Assembly (NCBI RefSeq): GCF_007833355.1
Contig: NZ_CP020914.1
Coordinates: 19,213-83,212, forward strand
Source: Denitratisoma sp. DHT3
Lineage (GTDB): Bacteria; Pseudomonadota; Gammaproteobacteria; Burkholderiales; Rhodocyclaceae
Length of the DNA: 64,000 bases
Direction: 5' to 3'
Shown piece by piece: positions 54,944-62,372 of the stretch; the stretch's first letter is position 1; each line of letters opens with the position of its first letter. Under the pieces are notes generated by a model. That model was not told where the DNA came from and made no database searches. It worked only from the letters and a program-made list of their open reading frames with translations. Made by a program: the position numbers and the translations under genes.

Positions 54944-55936
54944 TCAGGGTTTTCCCGTTGCGCCGGCCGCGGCCCGGCCCAGGCGGTCGTGGACCGCCTG
55001 CCAGGCTTCCGTCGCGGGGGGCGTTTCCACCAGGATCAGGTCGGCGCCGAGATGGTCCAGCTGCCGCAGGGCGGCGTACAGGTTGTGGGCATACGCGGCG
55101 GCATCCGCGCCGGCGGCCAGCCGGTCGTCATCGGCGCCCGGCATCAGGGTCAGCAGCGCCGGGCGCTGGCCCCGGGCGCGCAGCGCCTGCGCGGTGGTCT
55201 CCAGGTCCGCCGGCGCCACCAGCCGGATCGGCGTGACGGGGGCGTAGTGGGCCTCCAGCGAGCCGGAGACGCGTGGGGCCGCAGCCGCAGCTGCGTTGCC
55301 GGTATCGGCGTCGACCGGGGCGCCCTGGAGGACCGCCGCGATCTGGGCCGCGGTGATGGCGCCGGGGCGCAGGATCGCGGGCGCGCCCCGCGACAGGTCG
55401 ACGATGGTGGATTCGATGCCGACCGCGCAGGGACCGCCGTCCAGGATCAGGGCCACTTTGTCGCCCAGCTCTTCCCGCACGTGGTCGGCGCTGGTCGGGC
55501 TGATGCGGCCGAAGCGGTTGGCCGAGGGCGCGGCGATGCCGCCGCTGCCGCCGGCCGCGGCGAAGGCGGCAAGCAGCGCACGGGCCAGTGGATGGCCGGG
55601 GACGCGCAGGCCCACCGTGTCCTGACCGCCGGTGACGGCGTCGGGGACCGTGGGCTGGCGCTTCAGGATCAGCGTCAGGGGGCCGGGCCAGAAGGCGGCG
55701 GCCAGGGCGCGGGCGGCGGGCGGAATGTCCCGTGCCCAGCGCTCCAGGTGACCGGCGTCGGGAATATGCACGATCAACGGATGGTCGGCGGGACGGCCCT
55801 TGGCGGCAAAGATGCGGGCCACGGCCGCCGGGTTGGCGGCGTCGGCGCCCAGGCCGTAGACGGTTTCGGTGGGTATCGCGACCAGTTCGCCGGCCCGCAG
55901 CAGGAGAACGGCGCGCTCCAACTCATCCATGGTCAT
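54944..55936 (-). CDS. sua5: L-threonylcarbamoyladenylate synthase, Sua5 type
   Basis: A 330-residue protein with an N-terminal YrdC domain (VAIPTETVYGLGADA, KGRPADHPLIVH, SANRFGRISPT) and the C-terminal Sua5 extension (about 220-325, SGSLEAHYAPVTP linker). It makes threonylcarbamoyl-AMP for the t6A37 modification of tRNAs. Two in-frame ATGs (55936, 55930) are possible. A dispersed spacer fills the gap to purK. Confidence 0.92.
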   Translation of the reverse strand: MTMDELERAVLLLRAGELVAIPTETVYGLGADAANPAAVARIFAAKGRPADHPLIVHIPDAGHLERWARDIPPAARALAAAFWPGPLTLILKRQPTVPDAVTGGQDTVGLRVPGHPLARALLAAFAAAGGSGGIAAPSANRFGRISPTSADHVREELGDKVALILDGGPCAVGIESTIVDLSRGAPAILRPGAITAAQIAAVLQGAPVDADTGNAAAAAAPRVSGSLEAHYAPVTPIRLVAPADLETTAQALRARGQRPALLTLMPGADDDRLAAGADAAAYAHNLYAALRQLDHLGADLILVETPPATEAWQAVHDRLGRAAAGATGKP

Positions 55937-56104
55937 GTGTTACGACGAAACACCGAATCGAAGCAGCGGCTCAAATATCCGAGCGTAGCGAGCCGATTTC
56001 GTCACCTCCCCCGGAGAGGGGGAGGCCGGGAGGGGGTGGGCCTTCTTGCTTTTCGCGTATTCCATGGGACGGGGTGGAAAATTGGCTTCCATGCGCGGTT
56101 AGAC
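55937..56104 (-). repeat. Dispersed spacer element, copy C (purK-sua5)
   Basis: Read on the minus strand, the 168-base gap has the same blocks in the same order as copies A and B: CATGG 12 bases after the purK stop, ATGGAATACGCG, C-rich palindrome, GCTCGCTACGCTCG, and a TGTTTCGTCGTAACAC tail near the sua5 start. Identical stretches: 27 bases with copy A (56000-56026) and 23 with copy B (56027-56049). Confidence 0.85.
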
Positions 56105-57265
56105 TCACTCGTCGTCGCGGATGCCGATGGCCCGGCGCGCTGCCAGCGCGGTCCGCTGCACCTGGGCCGGGTCCGCGCCGATCACCGTGAAATGCCCCAT
56201 CTTGCGTCCCGGCCGGGCGTGATGCTTGCCGTAGAGGTGCAGCTTGAGGTCGGGCATGGCGTGGAGCTTGGCCCAGTCGGGCTCCCGGGCATGGTGACCT
56301 TGGTGATCGGGGTGCTGGAACCACAGATCGCCCAGCAGATTCACCATCGCCGCCGCGCTGTGGGCTCGCGGCGAGCCCAGCGGCAGGCCGCAGAGGGCGC
56401 GCACCTGCTGCTCGAACTGGTTGGTGACGCAGGCGTCCAGGGTGTAGTGGCCGGAGTTGTGCGGGCGGGGCGCCATTTCGTTGATGTAGAGACGGCCCCG
56501 CGAGATGAAGAACTCCACCGCCATGGTGCCGACATAGTCCATGCCGGCGGCGATGCGGGCCGCCAACTCCTCGGCGTCGCCCGCCATGCAGACCGAGGTG
56601 CGCGCCGGCACCCGGGTCACGTCGAGGATGCCGTGGCGGTGGCTGTTCTCGGCGGTGGGGAAGCATTCCACCCGGCCGTTCTCGTCCCGCGCCAGCACCA
56701 CGGAAACCTCGTAGTCCAGGGACAGCATCTGCTCCAGCACGCAGGCTTCGCCCTTGAACTGGCGGAAGGCGGCCAGCGCCTCCTCCCGGTTGGCGACCCG
56801 AGCCTGGCCTTTGCCGTCGTAGCCGAAGCGGGCGACCTTGAGGATGCCGGGAAACAGCGCGCCGTCGGCGCCGGCCAGGTCCGCCTCGGCGTGGATTTCG
56901 GCATAGGGCGCGTGGGGCAGGCCCTGGTCGCGCAGGAAGCCTTTTTCCGCCATGCGGTTCTGGCAGATGGCGACGGCCTCGGCCCCCGGACGCACGGGAA
57001 GGAACTTGGACAGATAGGCCAGGGTCTGCGCCGGCACGTTCTCGAACTCGGTGGTGACGGCGGCGCATTGGTCCGCCATCCGCGCCAGGGCCTCCGAATC
57101 CTCGTAGGCGGCGACCAGGTGATGGTCGGCGATGCGGCCTGCCGGGCTGTGGGGGTCCGGGTCGAGCACCATGACCCGGTAGCCCAGCTCATGGGTGGCC
57201 ATGACGAAGAAGCGGCCCAATTGGCCGCCCCCGAGCATGCCGAGGGTGGCGGGAGGCAGGATCAT
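56105..57265 (-). CDS. purK: N5-carboxyaminoimidazole ribonucleotide synthetase
   Basis: A 386-residue ATP-grasp enzyme: [20 protein letters not shown] at the start, [16 protein letters not shown] (ATP-grasp loop), [25 protein letters not shown], split normally. It carboxylates AIR using ATP and bicarbonate. It overlaps purE by four bases (ATGA), and its product goes straight to PurE. Confidence 0.96.
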   Translation of the reverse strand: MILPPATLGMLGGGQLGRFFVMATHELGYRVMVLDPDPHSPAGRIADHHLVAAYEDSEALARMADQCAAVTTEFENVPAQTLAYLSKFLPVRPGAEAVAICQNRMAEKGFLRDQGLPHAPYAEIHAEADLAGADGALFPGILKVARFGYDGKGQARVANREEALAAFRQFKGEACVLEQMLSLDYEVSVVLARDENGRVECFPTAENSHRHGILDVTRVPARTSVCMAGDAEELAARIAAGMDYVGTMAVEFFISRGRLYINEMAPRPHNSGHYTLDACVTNQFEQQVRALCGLPLGSPRAHSAAAMVNLLGDLWFQHPDHQGHHAREPDWAKLHAMPDLKLHLYGKHHARPGRKMGHFTVIGADPAQVQRTALAARRAIGIRDDE

Positions 57266-57771
57266 TGCGGGGCGTCGAGACTCATCTGCATCACCTTCTC
57301 GCTTTGACGGGCGCGGAAGGCGAGCAGTTTTTCGGAAAGCGCCCGGCCCAGCTCGTCGTTGGTGGCGGCCAGCATGGCCACCGCGGCGAGGGCCGCATTG
57401 GCGGCGCCGGCTTCACCGATGGCGAAGGTGGCGACCGGGATGCCGCGGGGCATCTGGACGATGGAGAGCAGCGAGTCCAGGCCGTTCAGGGCCTTGGACT
57501 GGACCGGCACGCCCAGCACCGGCACGATGGTCTTGGAGGCCAGCATGCCCGGCAGGTGGGCGGCGCCGCCGGCGCCGGCGATGATGGCTCGCAGGCCCCG
57601 CTCCCGAGCGGTCGCCGCGTAGTCGAAGAGCAGGTCCGGGGTGCGATGGGCGGACACCACCTTGGCTTCGTGGGGGACGCCGAACTCTTCCAGAATCCTG
57701 GCGGCCGCCTGCATCGTGGGCCAGTCGGAATCCGAGCCCATCACGATGCCGACCAGGGGATGCGGGTTCAT
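57262..57771 (-). CDS. purE: N5-CAIR mutase
   Basis: A 169-residue class I Pur[30 protein letters not shown] with the catalytic His, [13 protein letters not shown]. It converts N5-CAIR to CAIR in purine synthesis. Start 57771 fixed by homology; it overlaps the folD stop (ATGA). Confidence 0.97.
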   Translation of the reverse strand: MNPHPLVGIVMGSDSDWPTMQAAARILEEFGVPHEAKVVSAHRTPDLLFDYAATARERGLRAIIAGAGGAAHLPGMLASKTIVPVLGVPVQSKALNGLDSLLSIVQMPRGIPVATFAIGEAGAANAALAAVAMLAATNDELGRALSEKLLAFRARQSEKVMQMSLDAPQ

Positions 57772-58643
57772 GGCCGGGCCTCCGCCGCGGCCCGTTCCGC
57801 CGATTCCAGGGTGTTGGCCAGCAGCATGGTGATGGTCATGGGTCCGACGCCGCCGGGCACCGGGGTGATCAGGCCGGCGACTTCCCTGGCCGAGGCGAAG
57901 TCGACGTCGCCGCAGAGCTTGCCCGCATCCGGCCCCGATTGCAGGCGGTTGATGCCGACGTCGATCACCGTCGCGCCGGGCTTCACCATGTCGCCGGTGA
58001 TCATCTTCGGCCGGCCCACGGCGGCTACCAGGATGTCGGCGCGGCGAGTGTGGAAGGCCAAGTCCCTGGTTTGCGAATGGCACACCGTGACCGTGCAGCC
58101 GGCGGCCAGCAACAGCATCGCCATCGGCTTGCCGACGATGTTGCTGCGGCCGACGATCACTGCCTCGGCGCCCTTCAGCGGGACGTTCTCGCTTTTCAGC
58201 ATTTCCATCACGCCGTAGGGTGTGCAGGGGATGAAGCGGGGATTGCCCTGCATCAAGGCGCCCACGTTGTCGGCATGGAAACCGTCTACGTCCTTCTCGG
58301 GGGCGATGGCTTCCAGCACCGCGTCGGCGTCGAACTGTTTGGGCAGCGGCAGTTGCACCAGGATGCCGTGCACCGTGGGATCGGCATTCAGTTCGGCGAT
58401 GCGCGCCAGCACCACGGCCGGATCCACGTCGGCCGGGTAGGTGTCCTTGAGCGAGCGCATCCCGGCCTTTTCGCAGCCGGCGACCTTGTTGCGCACATAG
58501 ACGGCGGAGGCGGGATCCTCGCCGACCAGGATGACGGCGAGACAGGGGGTGACGCCCCGGGCCGTGAGGGCCGCGGCGCGCTCGGCCAGCCGCCCCCGCA
58601 CGGTGGCGGAAAGGGCGTTGCCGTCGATGATTCTGGCAGACAT
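57768..58643 (-). CDS. folD: Bifunctional methylene-THF dehydrogenase / methenyl-THF cyclohydrolase
   Basis: A 291-residue Fol[14 protein letters not shown] with the catalytic Lys, [25 protein letters not shown] (NADP site), [15 protein letters not shown]. It makes 10-formyl-THF precursors used by purine synthesis, consistent with co-transcription with purE-purK. Start 58643 by homology. Confidence 0.96.
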   Translation of the reverse strand: MSARIIDGNALSATVRGRLAERAAALTARGVTPCLAVILVGEDPASAVYVRNKVAGCEKAGMRSLKDTYPADVDPAVVLARIAELNADPTVHGILVQLPLPKQFDADAVLEAIAPEKDVDGFHADNVGALMQGNPRFIPCTPYGVMEMLKSENVPLKGAEAVIVGRSNIVGKPMAMLLLAAGCTVTVCHSQTRDLAFHTRRADILVAAVGRPKMITGDMVKPGATVIDVGINRLQSGPDAGKLCGDVDFASAREVAGLITPVPGGVGPMTITMLLANTLESAERAAAEARP

Positions 58644-58741
58644 GATGATCCGGTCAGGGAAAAAGGGCGGATTATCCGGGTTCGCCGCCCCATCGTCCAG
58701 ACGCCGGGTCAATAACCGCTCGATAATCGAGTGCGCTCGAT

Positions 58742-58770
58742 TTGACCCGGTACACCGAATATGGTCTAAT
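58742..58770 (+). promoter_or_regulatory. Promoter of tRNA-Val
   Basis: TTGACC (58742-58747), 17 bases, TCTAAT (58765-58770), ending 16 bases before the tRNA 5' end. A close sigma-70 match. Confidence 0.8.
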
Positions 58771-58786
58771 GCGCGTCCTCTTCGAC

Positions 58787-58861
58787 GGGTGGTTAGCTCA
58801 GCGGTAGAGCACTGCCTTCACACGGCAGGGGTCACAGGTTCAATCCCTGTACCACCCACCA
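58787..58861 (+). tRNA. tRNA-Val (anticodon CAC)
   Basis: Acceptor GGGTGGT pairs with ACCACCC, followed by A and an encoded CCA. The anticodon stem CTGCC/GGCAG encloses TTCACAC, giving CAC for GUG codons. The D-arm (TAGCTCAGCGGTAGAGC) and T-arm (CAGGTTCAATCCCTG) are standard. 75 bases in all. Confidence 0.97.
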
Positions 58862-58876
58862 GTAATGGTGTGGGTT

Positions 58877-59266
58877 TCAAGGCGGCAACGAAACCCAAAG
58901 CAAATTCCGGTGTAGATCCAGGTGTAAAAAGACCCGCTTTGGCGGGCCTTTTTGCTTTGGCCCGTCCTTGGCCCCTACCACACCAACCCTGACCCTCGCC
59001 TCCGTCCCTGTCGTCCCGCCTCTGGCGATGCGGGTCTGGTTGATCTCGACGCCGATCCGGATTTGACTCCAATCGTGGTCCAGCCCGCCATCCCCGGAGT
59101 CAGATTGACCTGCCGCCCATCCACTCGCTGGAATTACCGCAAAGAAAAATACGAACGAAATTACGACAGTAATAACCACTGTTCCAATGTATTGGGCAAA
59201 ACGATTCAACCTGTTTGAGCTTGTCTCATCTCTAGATTTCTCCGCGACAAACTTGACTGCAACCAT
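58877..59266 (-). CDS. Doubtful small membrane-protein reading frame
   Basis: A 129-codon frame whose N-terminal third encodes a credible membrane helix (IGTVVITVVISFVFFFAVIPA), in DNA more AT-rich than its surroundings. The C-terminal part runs through the tRNA terminator and looks non-coding; there is no good ribosome-binding site and I recognise no family. It may be a genuine small gene, or a relic in a decayed island. Confidence 0.25.
   Translation of the reverse strand: MVAVKFVAEKSRDETSSNRLNRFAQYIGTVVITVVISFVFFFAVIPASGWAAGQSDSGDGGLDHDWSQIRIGVEINQTRIARGGTTGTEARVRVGVVGAKDGPKQKGPPKRVFLHLDLHRNLLWVSLPP
58926..58953 (+). terminator. Terminator after tRNA-Val
   Basis: AAAAAGACCCGC, loop TTTG, GCGGGCCTTTTT: 12-bp stem with one mismatch and a T-run, 65 bases after the tRNA. 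Confidence 0.8.
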
Positions 59267-59732
59267 TCGTTGCCGTATTGGATATTTTTGTCTTCGGGCT
59301 GGGTGCTGGTTTCCATGCGCCGAAGCAGTGACGGCGGCAAGACGCTTATCCTGATCGGTATCGGCGACGACCCTTCGACTCCGTTGTTCAAGGCCTCCCA
59401 CGTCCATGTCATCGCGTGTGGCCGTTCGGATCCTGCTTTGATTTGTCCTTTTTCCTGTTTCGGTATCGCGCGTTGGGCTATTTCTTCGCTTGAGCGGGAT
59501 TCGCCGCTGGACTGAGCACTCGTCCGGAAATCACAACCACGCCAGGGTGCGGTCTCTATCGGGATTTGCAGGCGGTCAAGAAAATCCCAATGCCCGCCGC
59601 TGCGCGTCCCCACGCTGGGCAAGGGCAAGAATCAACGCAGGACCTTCGAGACCAGTCCGATCGGCTGCGCTCCCGCTTCGACCCGTTCCACGATGTCCGG
59701 CGCCGGAAATGCCGGATTGACGAGGAGAAGTG
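58954..59732. other. Gene-poor tract downstream of tRNA-Val
   Basis: Apart from the doubtful membrane frame and a recombinase-like fragment, I see no supportable gene. Composition varies: about 59100-59270 is distinctly AT-rich for this genome. I found no repeat of the tRNA 3' end within the window that would mark an attachment site. Confidence 0.5.
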
Positions 59733-59740
59733 TTGACAGT
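59577..59740 (-). pseudogene. Probable C-terminal remnant of a recombinase (large serine recombinase/resolvase type)
   Basis: On the minus strand the frame reads VNPAFPAPDIVERVEAGAQ then PIGLVSKVLR and a stop (59632-59634). In another frame it continues with a W/Q-R-R-A-L-G-F-type ending (RGDAQRRALGFS, stop). A PDIVE..L.G.QP pattern followed by a QRR.LGF end is typical of the C-terminus of phage-type recombinases. There is no N-terminal or catalytic part nearby, so it is a decayed fragment. Recognition is by pattern only. Confidence 0.4.
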
Positions 59741-59772
59741 TCAAATTATATTAATGATAATTATTATCAATT
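59733..59772 (+). promoter_or_regulatory. Fur-controlled promoter of the iron/haem uptake operon
   Basis: TTGACA (59733-59738), 17 bases, GATAAT (59756-59761): a near-perfect sigma-70 promoter. The -10 lies inside AATGATAATTATTATCAATT (59753-59772), an excellent Fur box. Iron-replete Fur should block transcription. Confidence 0.88.
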
Positions 59773-59834
59773 GAGGGCGGCTTCAAGCTTCCCCAAATCA
59801 TGGTTACTCGAGGTCGCCTCCTTTAACCGCAGGG

Positions 59835-59863
59835 CAAGCCAGCCTCGTGCAAGCCAGCCATTC
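59835..59863 (+). repeat. Paired CAAGCCAGCC motif in the leader of the operon
   Basis: CAAGCCAGCC occurs at 59835-59844 and 59850-59859, the second followed by ATTC. The motif pair recurs before the TonB-dependent receptor gene (62301-62310 and 62331-62343). Confidence 0.6.
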
Positions 59864-59892
59864 ATGGATGACATTGCACGGGAGATACTTGC

Positions 59893-60180
59893 ATGGATGC
59901 CCCTACCCCCTACAGAACGATTGCGGCTCTACTGGCCCATTTGACGCGGGGCTTGGAGTTCGGCTGCCATCAATCGCTTTATCTTGCCGAACTTATCCTC
60001 TGTCGGTTGGCGGAGGATGAGAACGTTGAAGATTCCCTCCGCACTCAGGCGGCAGAGCTGGTCGAAACGCTGCAGTGCAATGATTTCGATGCGCTCACGA
60101 GTAACTGGATGCAAGCCAAGGGTATAGGGCGTATTCACTCGACCAAACCAACGCCATCGTATGTTGGCGCGCATGTCTGA
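59893..60180 (+). CDS. Unknown 95-residue protein, first gene of the iron-uptake operon
   Basis: A small, mostly helical, acidic soluble protein starting MDAPTPYRTIAALLAHL, with GGAG eight bases before the ATG. Three Cys (two near HQSLYLAELILCRL, one in LQCND) show no metal-site spacing. I do not recognise the family. It is the first gene after the Fur box, and its end overlaps the tonB start, so it is expressed with the uptake machinery; a regulatory or accessory role is possible. Confidence 0.65.
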   Translation: MDAPTPYRTIAALLAHLTRGLEFGCHQSLYLAELILCRLAEDENVEDSLRTQAAELVETLQCNDFDALTSNWMQAKGIGRIHSTKPTPSYVGAHV

Positions 60181-60868
60181 ATATATGTTTCCCGGCCTGT
60201 CCCAGAGTCACTCGTGGATAGCCTCGGCCGGCTTTCGCAGAGCATTGATTGCGACTGCAAGCGCCGGCGGCCATCTGGCTGTCGCTGGGTTGCTTGCCAC
60301 CACGGCGGCACAACACGCGGATCAGCTGACGGACGCGGTAACGATGGCGGTAGACGTTGTCGAGGCCGATTCGACAATAGCCCCGGCGGTCCGTCACGAA
60401 TCCACGGAGCCCTACAAACTCGCCTCGGTGCCTATGGCGGTGGCCAAGTCCACGCCAACCTCCTCCGCAGTGGAAACGGTCAGCAACACGCACTCAACGC
60501 AGCAAGCGGAGGCCATCGAAAATCCAACGGCCTCCCCGCCCCCGTCCAATACGGCCACTGCTCGAGCATCGGAAGCCCTGATGACGGTGCCGGCCCGTTT
60601 TGACGCCGACTACCTGAACAACCCCAAACCCGTGTATCCCTCGTATGCGCGACGTTTGGGCGAGCATGGGGAGGTGCAGTTGCAAGTGCTCGTCAATGCA
60701 GCGGGACAGCCCGAGTCGATCACCCTCAAGGCATCTTCGGGAAGCCGTCGGCTGGACGAAGCCGCGCTGGAGGCCGTTCGGCGCTGGAGATTCGTACCGG
60801 CCCGCCAAGGCAGCATGCCGGTTCAGAGCTGGGTCACCGTTCTCGTCGTATTCAATCTAGAAGGCTAA
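60161..60868 (+). CDS. tonB: TonB energy-transducing protein
   Basis: A 235-residue TonB: one N-terminal helix (ALIATASAGGHLAVAGLL), a Ser/Thr/Pro-rich periplasmic linker (rather than the usual Pro-Lys), and the C-terminal TonB domain (about 150-235: NNPKPVYPSYARRLGEHGEV, AALEAVRRWRFVPAR). It couples the ExbBD proton motor to outer-membrane receptors. ATG 60161 or 60173 are both possible; both overlap the upstream gene. Confidence 0.9.
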   Translation: MLARMSEYMFPGLSQSHSWIASAGFRRALIATASAGGHLAVAGLLATTAAQHADQLTDAVTMAVDVVEADSTIAPAVRHESTEPYKLASVPMAVAKSTPTSSAVETVSNTHSTQQAEAIENPTASPPPSNTATARASEALMTVPARFDADYLNNPKPVYPSYARRLGEHGEVQLQVLVNAAGQPESITLKASSGSRRLDEAALEAVRRWRFVPARQGSMPVQSWVTVLVVFNLEG

Positions 60869-60871
60869 GTC

Positions 60872-61591
60872 ATGGCTGTTACAGAAGTTCTGGTCAACGT
60901 ATGGACGATGGGCGACGCCGTCGCCAAGATCGTTCTCGTCACGCTGACATTTCTGTCGTTCATATCCTGGTATCTGATATTGGCAAAGATCTGGGAAGGC
61001 TGGAAGCTTCGTCAGGCCGCGGGTATCGTAAAGAAGTTCTGGCAGGCACAGGCTTACCAAGAGGGCATGGATAGCCTGGGCAATGGGCCGTTTCAGGAAA
61101 TGGCCATGCAAGCCAAGGAGTGCGCCGACCACTGTGACACCGGGGGAGCACTGGCGACCCGTCTCGATCCTTCCGAGCAGATCGAACGAGCGCTCCGTCA
61201 GCAGTATGCGCACACCCAGGGACACATAGAAAGCGGGTTGACCTGGCTCGCGACCACGGGTGCGACAGCGCCGTTCGTTGGGTTGTTCGGTACCGTCTGG
61301 GGGATCTACCATGCACTGTCGGCGATCGGTCTTTCAGGCCAAGCCTCCCTGGAAAAGGTGGCCGGTCCCGTCGGTGAAGCGTTGATCATGACGGCAGCGG
61401 GGCTGGCGGTCGCACTGCCCGCCGTGTTTGCCTACAACGCCTTCACACGTTCCAATCGCGTGCTGCTCGCCAACTTGGACGCGTTCGCTCACGATTTGCA
61501 CGCCTTTCTCATGACGGGGCGCCCATTGAGGGGAAAACACTACCATCACCATCAGCCGCAACGGGCTCACCTTGCGCCAAAGGGGAACTGA
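60872..61591 (+). CDS. exbB: ExbB/TolQ-family proton channel subunit
   Basis: A 239-residue protein with three membrane helices (about 10-40, 130-155, 175-200) and the conserved GLFGTVWGIYHALSAIG and AAGLAVALPAVFAYNAF segments. With ExbD it forms the motor that energises TonB. The His-rich C-terminus (KHYHHHQPQ) is unusual. It starts three bases after tonB. Confidence 0.93.
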   Translation: MAVTEVLVNVWTMGDAVAKIVLVTLTFLSFISWYLILAKIWEGWKLRQAAGIVKKFWQAQAYQEGMDSLGNGPFQEMAMQAKECADHCDTGGALATRLDPSEQIERALRQQYAHTQGHIESGLTWLATTGATAPFVGLFGTVWGIYHALSAIGLSGQASLEKVAGPVGEALIMTAAGLAVALPAVFAYNAFTRSNRVLLANLDAFAHDLHAFLMTGRPLRGKHYHHHQPQRAHLAPKGN

Positions 61592-61592
61592 A

Positions 61593-62024
61593 ATGGCGAT
61601 AGGCAGCTTCGTCCGCGGCGAATCCCCAGGGCCCATGAGTGAAATCAATACCACTCCTTTGGTGGACGTCATGCTCGTGCTGCTGGTCATCATGCTGGTG
61701 ACGGCGCCGCTCCTCGTGCAAGCGGTCAAGATTGATCTGCCCCACGTCACGTCTGCCGCCGTCGAACACAAGCCTGAAATAGTCAGGGTCGCCATTGATA
61801 TCAATGGGCAGGCGTACTGGGATGGTGTTCCGATCGCGGCGGCTGAACTCCCCGGCAAGCTCAAATCCATTGCATCCAAGACGCCTCAGGCGGATATCCA
61901 TCTGTCAGCGGATCGGGCGACCGCATACGAACACATCGCCGCGTTTCTTGCCGCTGCGCGGAAAGCGGGAGCCGCCCATCTCAGATTCGTCACCTTGCCC
62001 GGGAGTGATCATGCTGAACAGTAA
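61593..62024 (+). CDS. exbD: ExbD/TolR-family motor subunit
   Basis: A 143-residue protein: SEINTTPLVDVMLVLLVIMLV with the essential membrane Asp, then a periplasmic domain. Start set to ATG 61593 with AAAGGGG upstream. It directly follows exbB, and its end overlaps hemP by 14 bases. Confidence 0.93.
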   Translation: MAIGSFVRGESPGPMSEINTTPLVDVMLVLLVIMLVTAPLLVQAVKIDLPHVTSAAVEHKPEIVRVAIDINGQAYWDGVPIAAAELPGKLKSIASKTPQADIHLSADRATAYEHIAAFLAAARKAGAAHLRFVTLPGSDHAEQ

Positions 62025-62193
62025 GGGTCACAAAATGACGCCCGCCATGCCGCCTAAAAGGCCTACAGAGGCAATTCCAATGCTTTCCTCCAAAGACCTG
62101 TTTGGCGGAGAAAAAGAGATACGGATCGTCCATAGGGACCAAATTTACTGCCTGCGGATTACCCGCGAAAACAAACTGATCCTGACCAAGTAA
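62011..62193 (+). CDS. hemP: Hemin uptake protein HemP
   Basis: A 60-residue protein with the HemP signature LFGGEKEIRIVHRDQIYCLR and the C-terminal TRENKLILTK. HemP homologues are needed for haem uptake or act on its regulation in several proteobacteria; the mechanism is unsettled. Its presence identifies the operon as haem-related. ATG 62011 overlaps exbD. Confidence 0.9.
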   Translation: MLNSKGHKMTPAMPPKRPTEAIPMLSSKDLFGGEKEIRIVHRDQIYCLRITRENKLILTK

Positions 62194-62300
62194 CCGCCTT
62201 ACAAAAAACGATGGTAAATGCGCGGCCGCACGATTCGCCAAAGCAACATACCAAAAGCATCATTCATCAATGAAATCCTGACCGACGGAGTCTTCCGTTA

Positions 62301-62345
62301 CAAGCCAGCCACCTAGGGGGACGCTCCAAGGCAGCCAGCCATTCC
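62301..62345 (+). repeat. Second pair of (C)AAGCCAGCC motifs, leader of the receptor gene
   Basis: CAAGCCAGCC (62301-62310) and GCAGCCAGCCATTCC (62331-62345) lie in the 179-base gap before the receptor. AGCCAGCCATTC is identical to the copy before the first gene of the operon. No terminator or full promoter is seen in the gap. Confidence 0.55.
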
Positions 62346-62372
62346 GACATTTTGAAATGGAGGTTTTGCCGC

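Noticed and set aside
59490..59720. 76-codon plus-strand frame opposite the recombinase relic
   Set aside because: Arg/Pro/Ser-rich translation typical of non-coding GC-rich sequence; overlaps the relic and has no start signal.
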